From Phylloscopus collybita (taxonomy: Eukaryota; Chordata; Aves; Passeriformes; Phylloscopidae), in assembly GCA_027886175.1 (NCBI GenBank), contig JAJNNQ010000009.1, forward strand, positions 24,045,501 through 24,109,500: DNA of 64,000 nucleotides, in the 5' to 3' direction. Positions 14,001 through 25,814 of this stretch are shown piece by piece; position 1 is the first letter of the stretch, and every line of letters starts with the position of its first letter. A model generated the notes under the pieces. The model ran no database searches. It saw nothing but the letters and a program-made list of their open reading frames with translations, and was not told the origin of the DNA. The position numbers and the translations under genes are program-made.

Positions 14001-17000
14001 AAAGAACTACAACATGTTGTGTACTAGTATTGTCTCATTATTATAACCTGGCAGCTGTTTAGCTCCAGTCTAGAAGGGAAAGAAGGTTGTACAGTGAATG
14101 GACAATTTGTTTTGCTTGTTTATGGACTTCTACATTTGTTTTTATATTGCTTGGTTTACAGTATTTTTGAAAAACAAAGTACTCTTTTGGTACCAATCCA
14201 AACCGCTGTAGATTGGTTTGAGCAGGTCTATGCTTTGTCAGTCAGAGAATTCTGATTAAATAAATGTTGCAAGGCCTCATGATTTGTTTTGATCTTCAGA
14301 AGATGTACAATACAGTGATCTGTGCTGAGATGAAGGTTTTTAAGCAACATAATCAGAATTACTGCATTACATAATATATTTTTTTCTTTCCCTTCTTACT
14401 CCCTTGTCTTCTGTTAGTGTTGTCTTTTGTCCATCCCATCATTCCTTGCTCTGTGGTTGGAGTTGTTAGTATTTCCTTTCTTGCATGGAAGCACACAGAA
14501 ATAATTGCTTAGAATTAAATACAGTATAGAAGAAGGAGAAATGCTTTAAAAGATGCGATAAGATGCAATATCACAATACTGCACTGTGACATCACAAGTG
14601 TACAGCTTTGTATAAACTAAGATGAAAATAATGGAACAGTAAATGGGATTTATCTTCAGTAGTTTAAAGCACTTTCCTGAAAGTTTCCCACATCACCTCC
14701 AGACAGCAGTTCAGTTCTTGAAAGGGCTGAATGGCTCTTTGGAAAAACCCATCTCTCCACTAATCATAGAGGACATCCACGATTGGACTTCTCACGAATG
14801 TGTCTCACTTCAGTGTGTGAAAGAATGGGTTATAGCTGAGCCAGAGCATAGGCAACTAGAGTTTCCTGGGTGGTTGATCTGTCATAGCAGTTTGCTGCTG
14901 CTGAGGGAGGAAGTCTTATTCCCTTCTCCCTTCTTTTCTTCCTGTTCCCTCTTCATCCATATAGTTAAACTATTCTCTTTGTGCCAGTTCAGTTACCCCA
15001 TCAGGTCCTCCCAGAAGCTGATTTAACTTACTAAAAGAGCAATGTATTGTTCCAGCAGAAAAGTGAGTTGATTTCTCACATCTAATGAGTTAAATTAGCT
15101 CACAGAGGAGTCAAACAGCACACATAACAAAAAGGGACGGAGATAGAAGAAGTTGGGACTTGGTATTCAGTGATAGTAAGCTGCAGGGTACTTCCCTGTC
15201 CATCAGCCCTCACCCCTCCTTAGGTACATCTGGCTCTGATAGGAACAGCAGCAGGATCAGAGTTCCCAGTGCAGGCTGCTGATTGAATACTAACAGTTAG
15301 CTATGTGTGTGGAGGGAGATCTTTGTTCTAAGAACTCTAACACAAAAGATTCCTTTTTCACTTGGAAACTAACTGGAATTACTTCTGTAAATAATCTTTC
15401 CCCATATCCAAATTAATGCTAGTTAAGGATGAATAATTTGTTCAATTTGTTCAATTTGTTTTAATTTGTTTTATGTTTTTCTCTTACAGGCTTACTTGCC
15501 TTCAACTTTCTGGATAACCTTGCTGGATGCTTTTTACCAAAGTCTTGTTTGCTTTTTTGTGCCTTACTTTGTAAGTGCTGGCTACAAAACACATTTATAC
15601 ATTTTGACTTACTTAAAGAATGAAGTATTTGATTTTTACTTCCTTGTATATGAATGTATACTAAGAAGATCGTTATTGGAACAGAACTGAACTGTGTGTG
15701 TGCAAGTGTGTATGGGATGGAAATTTGATGCTGACCACTGTCTTCCTTTACAGACTTACTGTGGCTCAGACATAGACATTTTTTCTTTTGGAAACCCCAT
15801 AAACACAGCAGCACTCTTCATAATGCTGTTTCACCTTCTCATTGAGTGCAAGTCTGTGGTGAGTACTTTGTTTCCCAAAGAGTATATTCCTTACAGAGTA
15901 TGTGCATACAGCTTTCAGTAAAATTAAAGGGAAGAAAGGTCTTCATATATAAAACAATAAGTATAAAAGGGTCAAACCCTAAATACTATATTTATGTGAC
16001 CATGTGAGCCTTCCTAACGCACCTGTCATTGGAACCAATAGAAATATGACCAAAATTAACAAAACTTGGCCTCAGTATTATTTGTAAATAATGATCCTGC
16101 TTCCTTTTAAGGTAGGGTGGTTTGGGGTTTTGGGTGGTTGGTTCAGTTTTGCAAGTAGTAAAATCCACCAATGATCTGCTGAAATTTTCTTAGTTCACAA
16201 AGTTTGCATCACGAAGACAACAATGTAAATTGCTGATTTTGAATGCTTGGAATTGATGGTCTTCTGTGGCCAGGATAAACAACTCAGAGGTGTATTTTGA
16301 TGCCAGAACTGGAAAACCAGTATGCTAAGAAACATTATTTCAGTTTTCAAGTCTGCACAAGCTAGAGCATCTTCCTTAGCTTGGATAAATTTAGAGCCCT
16401 TACAAGAGTAATACTTGTGGTTTTGGCTTAGAGAAAATACAATAATGGGTATAGTAGAAGGACACTTACTAATGGATTTTGTTTTTTCTTTGACTTTTTA
16501 AAAGTGTTTTTTAGGATTGTTTTATAATGGATGAAATGTCAAGTTGTGATTCAGTCTTTTCATTGTTCTTTTGGGAGTATGAGAGCCATAATTAAAATGT
16601 CTTTATTGAGACCATATATATAGCATGAGTGTATTCACACTCTTGATTAGAGAACTTTACTTAAATGTGTTTTGTTTGACTTTTTTTTTATGTTGGCAAG
16701 CTGTCAGACCAGTGACAATCTTGTTTTCTTAGTATAGCCATTTAGGTGTAAAATTACAGAAAACTCCAGTGTAGAAAGGTAACCAACATCTCAAGCAAGA
16801 TACATAAGGGTGATGTCATGTGAAAATCTTCTCTCCATTTGCTTGAGAAAGCTTTCTGTGCTGCCAGTGGATGAGGTGGTAATCTGAGGCAAATGTCTCA
16901 CTAAAGAGTGAAAAGCTATGAATTTATGAGAATTAAAAAAACCTAAATCTTTGGAATACCTTTATACTGTAGAAAGAAGGCTCCATTCTTTCTGGATTGT

Positions 17001-19610
17001 TTTGTATGAAATTAGGACTATTATCTGAACAGATGTATCCTCTGTTTTACATTCAATAGCTGCCCTTGGAGGAAAAGTGTGTGCATGTTCATGCAAATAC
17101 AGATGTATCAGTCCTTCTGTTTTACAACCTACATCTGACTGCTTTCCTTTTCTGAATTGCAGACGTGGATACATACAGTAGTTATAGTGGGCAGCATCCT
17201 GTTTTACTTTGTGTTCACTCTGGCTTTTGGAGCAACCTGCAAAACCCACAACCCACGATCAGATTTTTACTGGATCATGGAAAAGCACATGACAGACCCA
17301 GTATTTTACTTAGTTTGCCTCCTGACTATTTGCATTGCTCTGTTACCCAGGTGAGTTTCTGGTTTATAATTGTAGATTACTGCTGTTACCAAAATTAGTT
17401 TTCTGTGAGTCAGTGATGTTATGAATCTCTGGCTAGAGGTATTTTCCCCCTAGCATGCCACAATAAAAATTAAAATTTCATGACTCTACTAAACCAAGCT
17501 ATGTGAGAACAACTTTTTAATGCCATTTAGTTTTCCAAGTAAATTTCAGTAATAAAAAATTTCTTTTGTGGTTTATGTAATATTAAATATTGTCTTTGGA
17601 GAGTAAAGAAACAGCAATTTTTGTAATCACAGAGTTCATAATTTTTATACAAATCAGTTAAATTAGTGACCAAAGTTGGACATGTACTGTATATAGACAA
17701 ATAAATACTGTGCTTAGTCTGTATTAGTTTGTGAAATGATTTTCTTTTTGAAATTTATGTCATGAATATGTACAAGAATATTTAGAATGAAGAATGCGTG
17801 TACAGGCTTCTTTGTGGGGTGGAAACATGCTGACTAGATTCACAAGGGGTCTTGGTATTTTTTTGTTTCAATGAAGTTCAAGTTCAGTAATTCATTCACC
17901 CTGGAAGGGCAGTAGTATTGGATGGAGGTGGAATACTCCAGGATGCTGAGCTGGGAGACACCTGAGAGAGCCAAGAGAGCAAAACAAATCATGTGAAAAC
18001 CAGTGAAAGAGACTTCATCAAACCCTCTGTTTGGCTTTCTTTAGTAGCCACAGCTATCTTCATTTCACTGGCTGAGTGTGAACTCAAGTCTGTAACTTAC
18101 TAGTGAAGTGCCTCCAGTGCTAATTATTCATTGTTCTGTGTTATGTCTTTCTTTCCTCTTACATAATTTCAGAAAAAAATGAGACTTGAAATTGAATTGC
18201 ACAGATACTGAGGAAAGTTGAGGAGAATAAGTGCAGTTTCCTGCTCACCTCATGTAATTTTGTATCATTAGACACAATCTGAGCACACTCTCTGGATCAA
18301 GTGCTGTAGTACAGGCTGCATAAGTTATCAGTCCTGCCAGCAGGAAAGCTGGCAGAGCTGTGCCTATAGATGCCTGCAGTGGCCACCATTGGAACATGTC
18401 TGGTCTGTGTCTTAAGCATGTCATCAAGAGTTTTACTGCACTCACTGGGGGCCATGACTGATCTGATCTGACTGATGGCTTTGGTTCACACTTCAGCAGA
18501 ATGACAAAGTGTGAGGTGCAAGAAACAGGTGGCATCTTCCCTTTCCATCCCTGATCTCAGCTTAGTTCAGGTGGTGACAGAAGAGCCTTTTCTTTCACAC
18601 ACAGTAAATCTCCCCTACATGACAAATTAATAGATAAAGGCTGTTCTGGGACTTTTTGGTAGGGCTGTAGAGAGCCACAGTAGGATAAAGGTTTCAGCTT
18701 GGTGACTGCTTGTGATATGTGGCTGTTCAATTTTGAAGACAGCAGTGGTTTTCCTGGTGAATTAAAGACAAACTATTCAGATATTCCTTAAGTCACATGT
18801 ACTCTCCCTGTGTCAATACCTTAGAAGATTTAGGGACTACTGCTGTCACATGTATGTTTTTTTCCATGTTTATTTCTGATATGATCTGAAAAGCCTGCAC
18901 TCAGGGGCATTGTGAAGCCAGGGGGTCCTCTGTAGCTTCTAGCATGAGGGATTGAGATTGGGGCTTTCACTGGAGGTTTAAAGGAGTAGTTCTCTTATGG
19001 AGGAGCAGATGTTGGGTGCCCTGTTGACTTAAAATTAACTGCAAAAATCTGTGATTAAATCCAACTTAAGCTGCCAGTTAAGTCAGTTCCAATATCACAG
19101 AATCACAGAATGGCCTGGGTTGGAAGAGATGTTAAAGATCATCTAGTTCCAGTCCAAGAACTTCAGGGTTACTTGAATGGTGTTTGGTTTTATTTAGTCA
19201 CTGGAAACAGTTTTAGGTTTTCTTTTAAACAGCTTATTTGTAACTGTTTCTTTTGTAGATATTTGATAAGAGTTCTCCAAGGAACATTGTTTCCATCTCC
19301 GGTGTTGAGAGCCAAGTACCTTGTCAGACTCTCCCCCGAGGAGCAGAGGAAAGCAATTCAGAGATGGAAAGATGAGTGCAATGTGAATGATAGAGTGGAG
19401 CTCCAACCTACTTCTGTGCCTTCAGCTGCAGGTGCTGTATCAGAGGAAGAAAGCACTGACAGTGTTTTGCCGGCATCTAAAACACCTTTTCAGACCTGTT
19501 CAAGAGATGGGTTAGTAAAGAACATCTCCTTCTTACCAGACATTCAGGATGAGTCTGGGAGTACAAGTGGCTTGAACTCTGAAAAGACTGAATTTATCGA
19601 AGAAAACTAA
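3180..19610 (+). CDS. ATP10D: ATP10D, phospholipid-transporting P4-ATPase (14 3' exons, N-terminus outside window)
   Basis: Class 5 P4-ATPases flip phospholipids (glucosylceramide for ATP10D) from the outer to the cytosolic membrane leaflet at the expense of ATP, normally with a CDC50 partner. Seen here: join 3180-3415, 4069-4257, 6314-6929, 7092-7198, 8085-8211, 9397-9581, 10729-11038, 11609-11685, 12206-12331, 12726-12926, 15490-15570, 15754-15858, 17163-17350, 19259-19610. All introns are GT-AG, and the phases join without a stop into 965 residues plus TAA. Order of elements (window numbering): variable insert; ESPDEAALV and KGAD (331-334) of the nucleotide-binding domain; MLTGDK (453-458); [11 protein letters not shown] (from 590) of the P domain; then the C-terminal membrane segments and a cytosolic tail. 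The DKTGT phosphorylation site, actuator domain and first membrane helices must lie upstream. ATP10A is the alternative; the convergent CORIN neighbour favours ATP10D. Confidence 0.9.
4069..4257 (+). CDS. ATP10D: ATP10D exon (N-domain, [13 protein letters not shown] motif)
   Basis: 63 codons in phase 0 on both sides. The acceptor is CATAATAG and the donor is CAGAAG|GTAAGA. The peptide ends in [25 protein letters not shown], a conserved class 5 flippase block (FFxALxICNTVVV) in the nucleotide-binding domain. The first half ([14 protein letters not shown] onward) is the more variable linker. Confidence 0.9.
4258..6313 (+). other. ATP10D intron with long poly(T)
   Basis: A 2.06 kb intron with nothing coding seen. 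It contains the 55-base T homopolymer at 4955-5009. Confidence 0.7.
4955..5009 (+). repeat. 55-base poly(T) homopolymer
   Basis: An uninterrupted run of 55 T bases flanked by TTCATAACCTC and GCCAGTTTGG. It could be the poly(A) tail of an antisense retroposed copy or an expanded mononucleotide. Its true length is unreliable in most assemblies. Confidence 0.9.
6314..6929 (+). CDS. ATP10D: ATP10D large exon (N-domain with ESPDEAALV and KGAD)
   Basis: The largest exon in the window: 616 bp, 205 codons plus one base. The acceptor is TTTTGTTCCAG and the donor is GAAG|GTATCT. The first ~110 residues are a Ser-rich variable insert. The second half is conserved: [22 protein letters not shown], then [15 protein letters not shown], then [14 protein letters not shown], the ATP-contacting elements of the nucleotide-binding domain. 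An in-frame upstream ATG at 6305 lies in the intron and is not the start. Confidence 0.92.
7092..7198 (+). CDS. ATP10D: ATP10D exon (N-domain, [10 protein letters not shown])
   Basis: 107 bp, entered in phase 1 (the split codon reads Val) and left in phase 0. It encodes [36 protein letters not shown]. The GLRTLCIAK block is the usual end of the nucleotide-binding domain in P4-ATPases. The acceptor TCCTGTGATAG has a fair pyrimidine tract; the donor is AAG|GTATTT. Confidence 0.9.
8085..8211 (+). CDS. ATP10D: ATP10D exon (N-domain to P-domain hinge)
   Basis: 127 bp, phase 0 in and phase 1 out. It encodes [43 protein letters not shown], the helical segment before the [10 protein letters not shown] hinge in ATP10 proteins. 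The acceptor CCTCCCTGTGTAG is strong; the donor is G|GTAGGT. Confidence 0.9.
9397..9581 (+). CDS. ATP10D: ATP10D exon (P-domain, TGDK motif)
   Basis: 185 bp, phase 1 in and phase 0 out. It encodes [61 protein letters not shown]. The TGDK motif and following helix are diagnostic of P-type ATPases. The acceptor (TTGTCCAAATTAAG) has a weak pyrimidine tract, so correct use may depend on exonic enhancers. The donor is AGG|GTGAGT. Confidence 0.9.
10729..11038 (+). CDS. ATP10D: ATP10D exon (P-domain, [10 protein letters not shown])
   Basis: 310 bp, phase 0 in and phase 1 out. The variable N-terminal half ([19 protein letters not shown] onward) is followed by conserved [44 protein letters not shown]. 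The last block is the P-domain strand and loop that precedes GDGANDV. The acceptor is CTTGTCTTTAG; the donor is GTAG|GTGAGT. Confidence 0.92.
11609..11685 (+). CDS. ATP10D: ATP10D exon ([11 protein letters not shown] hinge motif)
   Basis: A short 77-bp exon, phase 1 in and phase 0 out, encoding [26 protein letters not shown]. GDGxNDVxMI coordinates Mg2+ in the P domain, and [11 protein letters not shown] is typical of P4-ATPases. The acceptor TTTTCTCTGTAG is strong; the donor is CAG|GTAGTG. Confidence 0.93.
12206..12331 (+). CDS. ATP10D: ATP10D exon (end of P-domain, start of TM5)
   Basis: 42 codons, phase 0 on both sides, encoding [42 protein letters not shown]. The ASDFAIxQFRxLxxLLLVHGxWxYxR block is conserved across P4-ATPases and leads into the fifth transmembrane helix ([10 protein letters not shown]). 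The acceptor is GTGTTGCAG; the donor is GTG|GTATGT. Confidence 0.92.
12726..12926 (+). CDS. ATP10D: ATP10D exon (TM5-TM6)
   Basis: 67 codons, phase 0 on both sides. It encodes [60 protein letters not shown] and on, two hydrophobic helices separated by a short loop. The FNLLFTSxPPI and GVLDKDV signatures are conserved in flippases. The acceptor is GGCTTTTCAG; the donor is GTG|GTAGGT. Confidence 0.92.
12927..15489 (+). other. ATP10D intron with CR1 fragment
   Basis: A 2.56 kb intron holding a CR1 3' fragment (about 13830-13978) and an A13 run at about 13990-14002. Nothing coding is seen. Confidence 0.6.
13830..13978 (+). mobile_element. CR1 LINE 3'-end fragment
   Basis: The text resembles the CR1 3' end as I remember it: a GTTGGACAAGATAATCCCTTCCAACTGA-like block, then ATTCTATTCT-type short repeats. 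It is strongly diverged and 5'-truncated. Confidence 0.6.
15490..15570 (+). CDS. ATP10D: ATP10D exon (TM7 region)
   Basis: 27 codons, phase 0 on both sides, encoding [27 protein letters not shown], a hydrophobic helix. It matches the FW..xxDAxxQSLVCFxxPY pattern of ATP10 family members. The acceptor is TTTTTCTCTTACAG; the donor is TTT|GTAAGT. Confidence 0.9.
15754..15858 (+). CDS. ATP10D: ATP10D exon (loop and TM8)
   Basis: 35 codons, phase 0 on both sides, encoding [35 protein letters not shown]. This is an extracytosolic loop followed by a hydrophobic helix; FxxGxPIxTxAL is shared with ATP10A. It lies only 183 bp from the previous exon. The acceptor is CTTCCTTTACAG; the donor is GTG|GTGAGT. 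Confidence 0.9.
15859..17162 (+). other. ATP10D intron, nothing recognised
   Basis: 1.3 kb of AT-rich sequence without repeats or exons that I can name. Confidence 0.55.
17163..17350 (+). CDS. ATP10D: ATP10D exon (TM9-TM10)
   Basis: 188 bp, phase 0 in and phase 2 out. It encodes [62 protein letters not shown], the last two membrane helices. The DPxFYLxCLxTxxxALLPR ending is conserved. The acceptor is CTGAATTGCAG; the donor is CCAG|GTGAGT. Confidence 0.9.
17351..19258 (+). other. ATP10D last intron
   Basis: A 1.9 kb intron before the terminal exon. It ends with the CR1 fragment at 19097-19165; otherwise nothing is recognised. Confidence 0.6.
19097..19165 (-). mobile_element. CR1 LINE 3'-end fragment, antisense to ATP10D
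   Basis: Reads ATCACAGAATCACAGAATGG, then a TGGGTTGGAAGAGATGTTAAAGATCATC-like stretch. This is the reverse complement of the common avian CR1 3' end (from memory). It lies about 95 bp from the terminal-exon acceptor. Confidence 0.85.
19259..19610 (+). CDS. ATP10D: ATP10D terminal coding exon (C-terminal tail, stop)
   Basis: Opens with the third base of the split Arg codon and runs 116 codons to TAA at 19608-19610. It begins [40 protein letters not shown], the cytosolic end after the last membrane helix. The remainder is acidic and Ser-rich and ends FIEEN, with no domain recognised. The acceptor is TTTCTTTTGTAG. A CR1 fragment ends about 95 bp upstream of it, and the reading frame stays open across that junction, so longer in-frame stretches there are not coding. 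Confidence 0.88.
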
Positions 19611-20980
19611 TACAGTTACATTTGGTGGTAATAGTTCATGTGTCAAAGTCTATGTGTGTACTCCTGAAAAGGGCAGCAGTGCTGTATCTCTAGCACACAA
19701 AGCCATTTTGAGTTTTTTGTGCGAGGAAGGTGCTTTACTGTACTGTGAAAGTTGGAGTGCTAGCTGGTTAAACATGGGAGTAATAACTGCTGATTTATGC
19801 CATGCTGTAGTTTTGTTTTCTTCAACCAAGGTAGATGATGAACACATTTCCTTAAAAGATTTTTGTTTATAAGACTTTCCTATAATTTATTAAGATGTTC
19901 AAGGTCTAAATGTCTGGATTATTTTTTATATTTTTTCACGCAGTAGACTTTGCATACTGCTTATTTCTTGTATGTGCAACATTGCATAACACCTCATGGT
20001 GTTATGGACAGGACATTGCATGAATGTGGGTTTGCAGAATCCAGTTCAGCCAAGTCAGCCTGCTCCCTTACACTGCTGCCCTAGAACCCTGGCACATCCT
20101 GGGGTTCACCACTTGCTGAAATATGAAGTAAGCAACAGGGCTGGGATGTAGTGTTACTGGTTGGCTTGTTTCAAGACTTTTTATTACATGTTGTAGTGTG
20201 TGTAGACAGTAATTTATATAACCACTGTGGTGCAGTTTGTTCACCAGGCTATTGCACGGGCCATCTCACTAATGGACAAACACCATTTTAACCATAAGAG
20301 AGAAGCCAAAATGAGACACGTGTAACATGTTGTCCTTGCCTTCCTCTTCACATAAAGAGCAAATCCTAAGTGCAACCTTTTGTTTTCCGTGACGGTTCAT
20401 CCTCCTGCTGCCTCACTCCATTTTGACTCCATGTGCCATTTCATGTTCTCTGCCACCAAATGGACTTCTTTCCCACCTCACCCAATTCAGATGTTGGCTT
20501 GCTGTCTTTTCTCTAAACTACCTCATGCCTGTACTGCACAATTGTCTGCCAGCAGCAGCGAGGAGCTCCAGTCTGTCTTCAGGTCTTCCCTTACAAATAG
20601 CAGCTTCTAGCTGATAACATCACTCCTCTTCACTCTCAGGTGTTTTTACATTCCTCCAGGCTTTTATACTAATCAGCTTTAGTGGCTCTAAAGGCTGCTC
20701 AAAAGAAGGCATAGTGCATTGCATGTCTCACATGTGAGTGCTGTTACTCATCTGTCTCCAAGATTGATGAGTGCTGCCCTCTGCCAGTTTCCCGCTGCTC
20801 ACACACTGCACAAGAAGTGGCTGAGGTGCATGTGCAAACTTCTAGATTCCTGGCTCTCTAAAATATAGCCTCCTTTTATTTCCCGTCCCAAAAAGTTACA
20901 TGGACAATTTAGAGAGGAACTTAGGAAATCTGTTTGTGTTCACTAGCACCTGTTGAAATAAAGTTTCCTCAAATTGTAGC
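19611..20980 (+). other. Probable ATP10D 3'UTR
   Basis: This stretch follows the stop codon without any splice or coding signature. It contains AT-rich segments and T-rich stretches. The 3' end is inferred from the first AATAAA only. The 72-76 residue open frames here are not conserved motifs I recognise and are treated as chance. Confidence 0.5.
20957..20962 (+). terminator. Candidate ATP10D poly(A) signal AATAAA
   Basis: The first canonical AATAAA after the ATP10D stop codon, giving a 3'UTR of about 1.35 kb. A later AATAAA at 21662-21667 and others further on could also be used. No transcript evidence is available. Confidence 0.4.
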
Positions 20981-22639
20981 TGCTAATGATTTACTAGTGC
21001 TGAGCCCACTTTTTAGTTCTGTTACTTTCTAGAAGTTTTTGCTTTCAAATTGCCAAGACTTGTGTGTTTATTTTTGGGCACCGTGTTTTGGGCAAGGACT
21101 CTGCTTTTTAATTGAACCATGAGTTTTCCACATCAATGATCAATATTACATATTCAACATCTTTTAAAGATCTCTGAAAGAATTTAAACAAATGCTGTGA
21201 GGTCTGGACAGCTGTTGCTACACAGGGCAGATACTGAGAGCATGCTGAGTTCATTCAAATGCTGGTCACCACATGTTACCAAAATGTTTAAAATAGCTCT
21301 GTGTTCAAAAGGTAAAATGTAATTAGGGCCGACTGTATCTCTAGTGTTAGTGAGGAGAAAAAGAGAAAATACACTTTTTGATAAGCCTGTAGAAGAAAAG
21401 TAGTGGAAGGAGAAAGTGATGACAGCCATTTCTGATTTTTTTTTTTTAATTCGGTTTAACAAATGACAAAATGTTTTGGTAAGTTCTAACATAAAGTTAG
21501 TGGAGACCTTTGAAAGTGATGGCAGACATTCAAATTCCAAGAGATGTTGGTTTAAGTTACTTTTCCAGATGTTTGTCTGTAACATCTTTCTGGCTGTGGG
21601 GGGGCAACTTGCCATGAGCAAACTCCAGATTTCCCAAGTGAAACATCTCAGCTTTCTCAACAATAAATGGGAGCTGCAAGGTTGCAAAACAGTCAGCAGG
21701 TTGTGTGGGGAGACAGGCTGGTACCAGGGTGGAATCATGTAGGAAGAGAGTTACTGGGATGAAGTCATCTACTCTGCTCCACAGCCCCAAGGCAGGCTCA
21801 GCTCCACCCTTGTTCTTTCTAGTGGATGTTATCCTGCTGTAAAGAGCTCCAGAGAAACAGGCAGTGCTTTCCTGCCCTCAAAGTCAAATACTGGTTTTGT
21901 TTTCATTATCTGACCTGAATGTTTCTTCTGTAGTTTAAATCCACGGCCTCTCTGCATTGGTGGCCGCTGCGAGGAGATTGGTGCATGTTCTACAAGTCTC
22001 TTTATGACTGAGGTCTGCTGAACTTTCATGGAGGAGCTCCAGCACTTCCAGTGACCTGAGGGAGTGCAGGCCTCACCTCTGTCCCGCCTGTCACTGTGAA
22101 AAAGGGTTTGGGGACAACACCAGCCTGTGACCTGCCCTCTTGTTGCTTCTGCTGCAGAAGCAAAACCTACCAGCAGATTTCACAGGTAGATGCTCATTTA
22201 GCATCAGGGGTTTGCATTTTTTTCATACAAAAGCTGTAAGTATTCAGAGTAAGATCTTCCAAAACCTTCTGACTAAGCCATGGCATCAAAATAATACATG
22301 AAGAAAGCAGAGTGGGAGTCATATGTTAGACCCGAGACCAGCTGCACGAGGCCTCTGGGACATTTAAATTGCTATTATGTGACTCTTCACAAGCGTCGTC
22401 ACTCCATTACTCACAACTGAGTGCAGTGGGGCTTTCAGGAGGACACTGTTCCTCTCTGCTGAGATTCTGAGTGCTTTTGTACCACTTGAAGTGGTGCAAA
22501 ATAACACTCGTGTGTGTGTGTGTATTGCATATTGGTACTCCATATTCCTTAAAATCATCCTCTACAGGGTATGTTTTATTAGAGGATTTCAACAAGCAGT
22601 CTGGGTGATAATCTAAATTATCTGTTGGGTAAAACTTGC

Positions 22640-22745
22640 TTTGGGGGTTGGTGTAGTTTTTTTTTTGTTTTGTTATTTCATTGTTAGTTTTTTTGGTGTG
22701 GTGGTTTTGGGCTTGGGTTTGTTGTTTTGGGGGTTTTTTGTGGTG
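22640..22745 (+). repeat. T/G-rich low-complexity stretch
   Basis: Runs of T interspersed with G blocks (GGTGTGGTGGTTTTGGG-like), with almost no A or C. The plus strand has the character of a G-rich single-strand-forming sequence. Confidence 0.7.
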
Positions 22746-25700
22746 GACAAACAGCAGAAATACCTGAGGGTATTTGCTATGATTACTTGCTGTCTTTTAC
22801 TGAAGGGGGGATGAGGGTAATGAGTTCTTAATAAAAACTTCAAAATGTTAATTGGCCATAACTAAAGTAGTGCCAAATGAAGGGTGGAAACAAATTGCTC
22901 TCCCTGTGCTTCTCAACAATTCAGTGTTCCCTTTATTATTTTTTAGTACTGAAAACTTCACAATCACTTCTTGCTTCTTGACTCCTGCACTTAGGTACAG
23001 CATGATCTGACTTTAACATTCTGAAAATAAGTTTTTTAAGAGCATCTCACAGGTGCCTTCCAAGTGTCATGAAAAGAAGCACAGCATTTACACTACTTTA
23101 GTTTTAAAACAAACCAAAACAACCACCTCCAACTGCCCCAGACTTTGTAGCTACATCTAGAACAGTCTTAACTCTGATTTTGATGTGCAATACTTGATTT
23201 ACAGAAGAAAGTACGTGTTTTAGCAACCACACCTGTGCTAAACATTGGCTGGTGGCAGTCAGCCACAGCCTTTGCTGAGTATTTTTTTGGCAGCACAGTG
23301 AGCTTTGGTCTGTACCTGGGGCACAGTTTGAGCTGATGTTCAGCCTGAGCTGTTCTTTCCGCAGCCCCACTGGCCGCAGCACGAGGCTGAGGGCTGGCTG
23401 AGGACCAGCTAACGCAGAGAACCCGCTGCTCCCACCAGCCCTGGCTCTTGGCTGAGGCTAATGGGAATCTCCCAATGTGACTATCTTAACAACATTCCCA
23501 TAGCTGAATTTCAGTGTGAGTTTTATATTATTTGTTCCTGTTTTTTCTGGTTGTGTTACTCTTGCCCTCATGGTCCTGGCTTCCTTATTGCAGCAGAAAG
23601 GTAAATTTTAACTGTTATAAGCTTTTGTCTGCTTATTACTTTGATTTCAGCATGTGTACTTGTTGTTGTAATCCCATGTACAAGTTAAAAAGAGATTTTT
23701 TTAAATTTAAAATTGCATTCCAGAGCAAAATTATAGAACAGAATGTGTTCAGGTTGCAGATTTGATTGCAGCTTTAGTTTTTCAGATTTCAAAGTCCAGA
23801 GTAGTTGTTGGCAATTACATGAATTACAGTATTCATGTAATGTTCTGTATTGGAAGCATTCACACTGAAGAAACTAAAAGTTTTACAGTGGTAGTAGTGC
23901 CAGAATCTCCCCAAATAGTGCAGTGCTAACAAGGCTGCTAAAAAATGTCAGTTAAGGATTCAAAAATGCCTTTTGAAGGCTATTTTTGGGCATTATTGCT
24001 AAAGTTAGAACTTAATACCCCCATTTTATCATTTAGACTCTCAAAAGATTAAGACACATTTTCAAAAGAGAAGTTATTTGGAAAACTATTGTAAATTTTT
24101 ATTAGTACAGCTAGAAAGAAACACATTGTCTTGACTGAGTGGTATTGCTTCCATTTGGAGATACAGCTGTGGTGGAAGCAAACCTGACAAACTTTACCTT
24201 ACAATGAAGCTACACCTGTGAGACAAAGAGCATAACTGTGATCATAGCCATTATGTCAGCACACAGGAAAAGGCTTGATACAGTGGAAGGAGGAGCATGT
24301 TTGCCTATTTTATGTGCACACATTAAAAAACAGTATAAAAATACATTTATAAAATTACAAATCTCCTCTTTACATGGAATGTTGTGTCAGACACAGTTGT
24401 GGGAAAGGGTAGGACCCAAGTGCTTCCTCCTAAAGCCATGGGGTGGGGTTCAGCTTGGAATTTTCTTCAGATTGATCCCATATAGGATGGGGCTGGACCT
24501 TATGTTTTAGCAGGATTTTCCCTCATTTCCGGGGAGGGATGTTTGGAAACTGGTGGTAGGCCAAATGCAGTTAATTAAATTGTGTACTCACATGTTACCA
24601 TTTGGTAATGCTAATATGTACATGAATGATTTTGTGTACTCTGGTGCTTTAACATGCAGAGCTGCTAACCAGGCTGGGTTGTTCATTCTGCAGCAGCTGC
24701 TCTCTGGAAAACAGACCTGGCCAGAACCTGTCTGACACCAGCCAGCTGACTCTAACAACCACTAGGCCACCTTCTCCTCAGGGAACTCCTGATAACCAGC
24801 TCCAGGACTCGGAGCTTTTCCGCCACAGAGATCCCAGCCTCAGAGGAAAGCTGAAGTGAGGACTGAGAGCTCCTGCCTCCATATTCTTGAGGCAAGAGCA
24901 TCAATAACCTCCTTCAGCTGTAATCTACTTGCAGGAGATAAACATGGTCACAGCTGCTTTGTCTCATTTAAAGCTGGGGGAAGAAGAGTATTTAAGTGTT
25001 ATATCCTTATGATATTAAAAGTAAAAAAAACCCCAACAATCAAACCTAGCAAAGCCTTGAAGAATTTTCTTTCTGAGCATGACATAGTGACTTAATAATC
25101 ACTGAAATAGTTTCAGAATCTGTAGCATAAATATTCAGTATTTATTAATATTCAGGTCTAGTGTGACTAATGTTCTAATGTTAGCAATGCTTAAGGAGAA
25201 GATACAGAGATAAGAGATAAACCTGCATGAAAACAATAGATCTATGTAGATGAGTTGCAACATGATTAATAGTACCTGAAATGTCCATGTGTTAGGTCTT
25301 TTAATGCATGTTTCCCCATGCAGCAGTCATGCTATTGACAAGGCCCTGCCATGCTGTCATGGGGCCGTGCCAGAGGTAGCAGAGAGGGTTATTGTGTGCC
25401 ATAGGCTGGATTCACAGGGGAGGAGGCACAGCACTGAAAACACAAACTTTAAATGCATTGTTCCCCAGTGGATTTTATCCAGTAATCCTCAGATTCCCGA
25501 CTAGTCCTATTCTGGCCTCCTAAAAGCTGATCACTGTGCAGGACATCATCTGCAGCAGTTCATAGCACACACTCTCCCTCTAGCACCGTGAAAGGGTGCC
25601 AAGCTCCATCATAATCTTTTCCAACCAGACTCTCTTGGAGTTAAGGCTTAGTGTCTTACTACTGCACAGAGCACTACACATCTGGCTATCAAGCACTTGA

Positions 25701-25814
25701 ACTGGGCTCCTTGAGCTTTTGCTGGTGAAGCTGTTGTCCTTCACTTCTTGTATTTCTAATTCTCACTTGAACAGAAGCTGGAATCCCAAGCCTTCTATCA
25801 CTCATTTTCTTTCT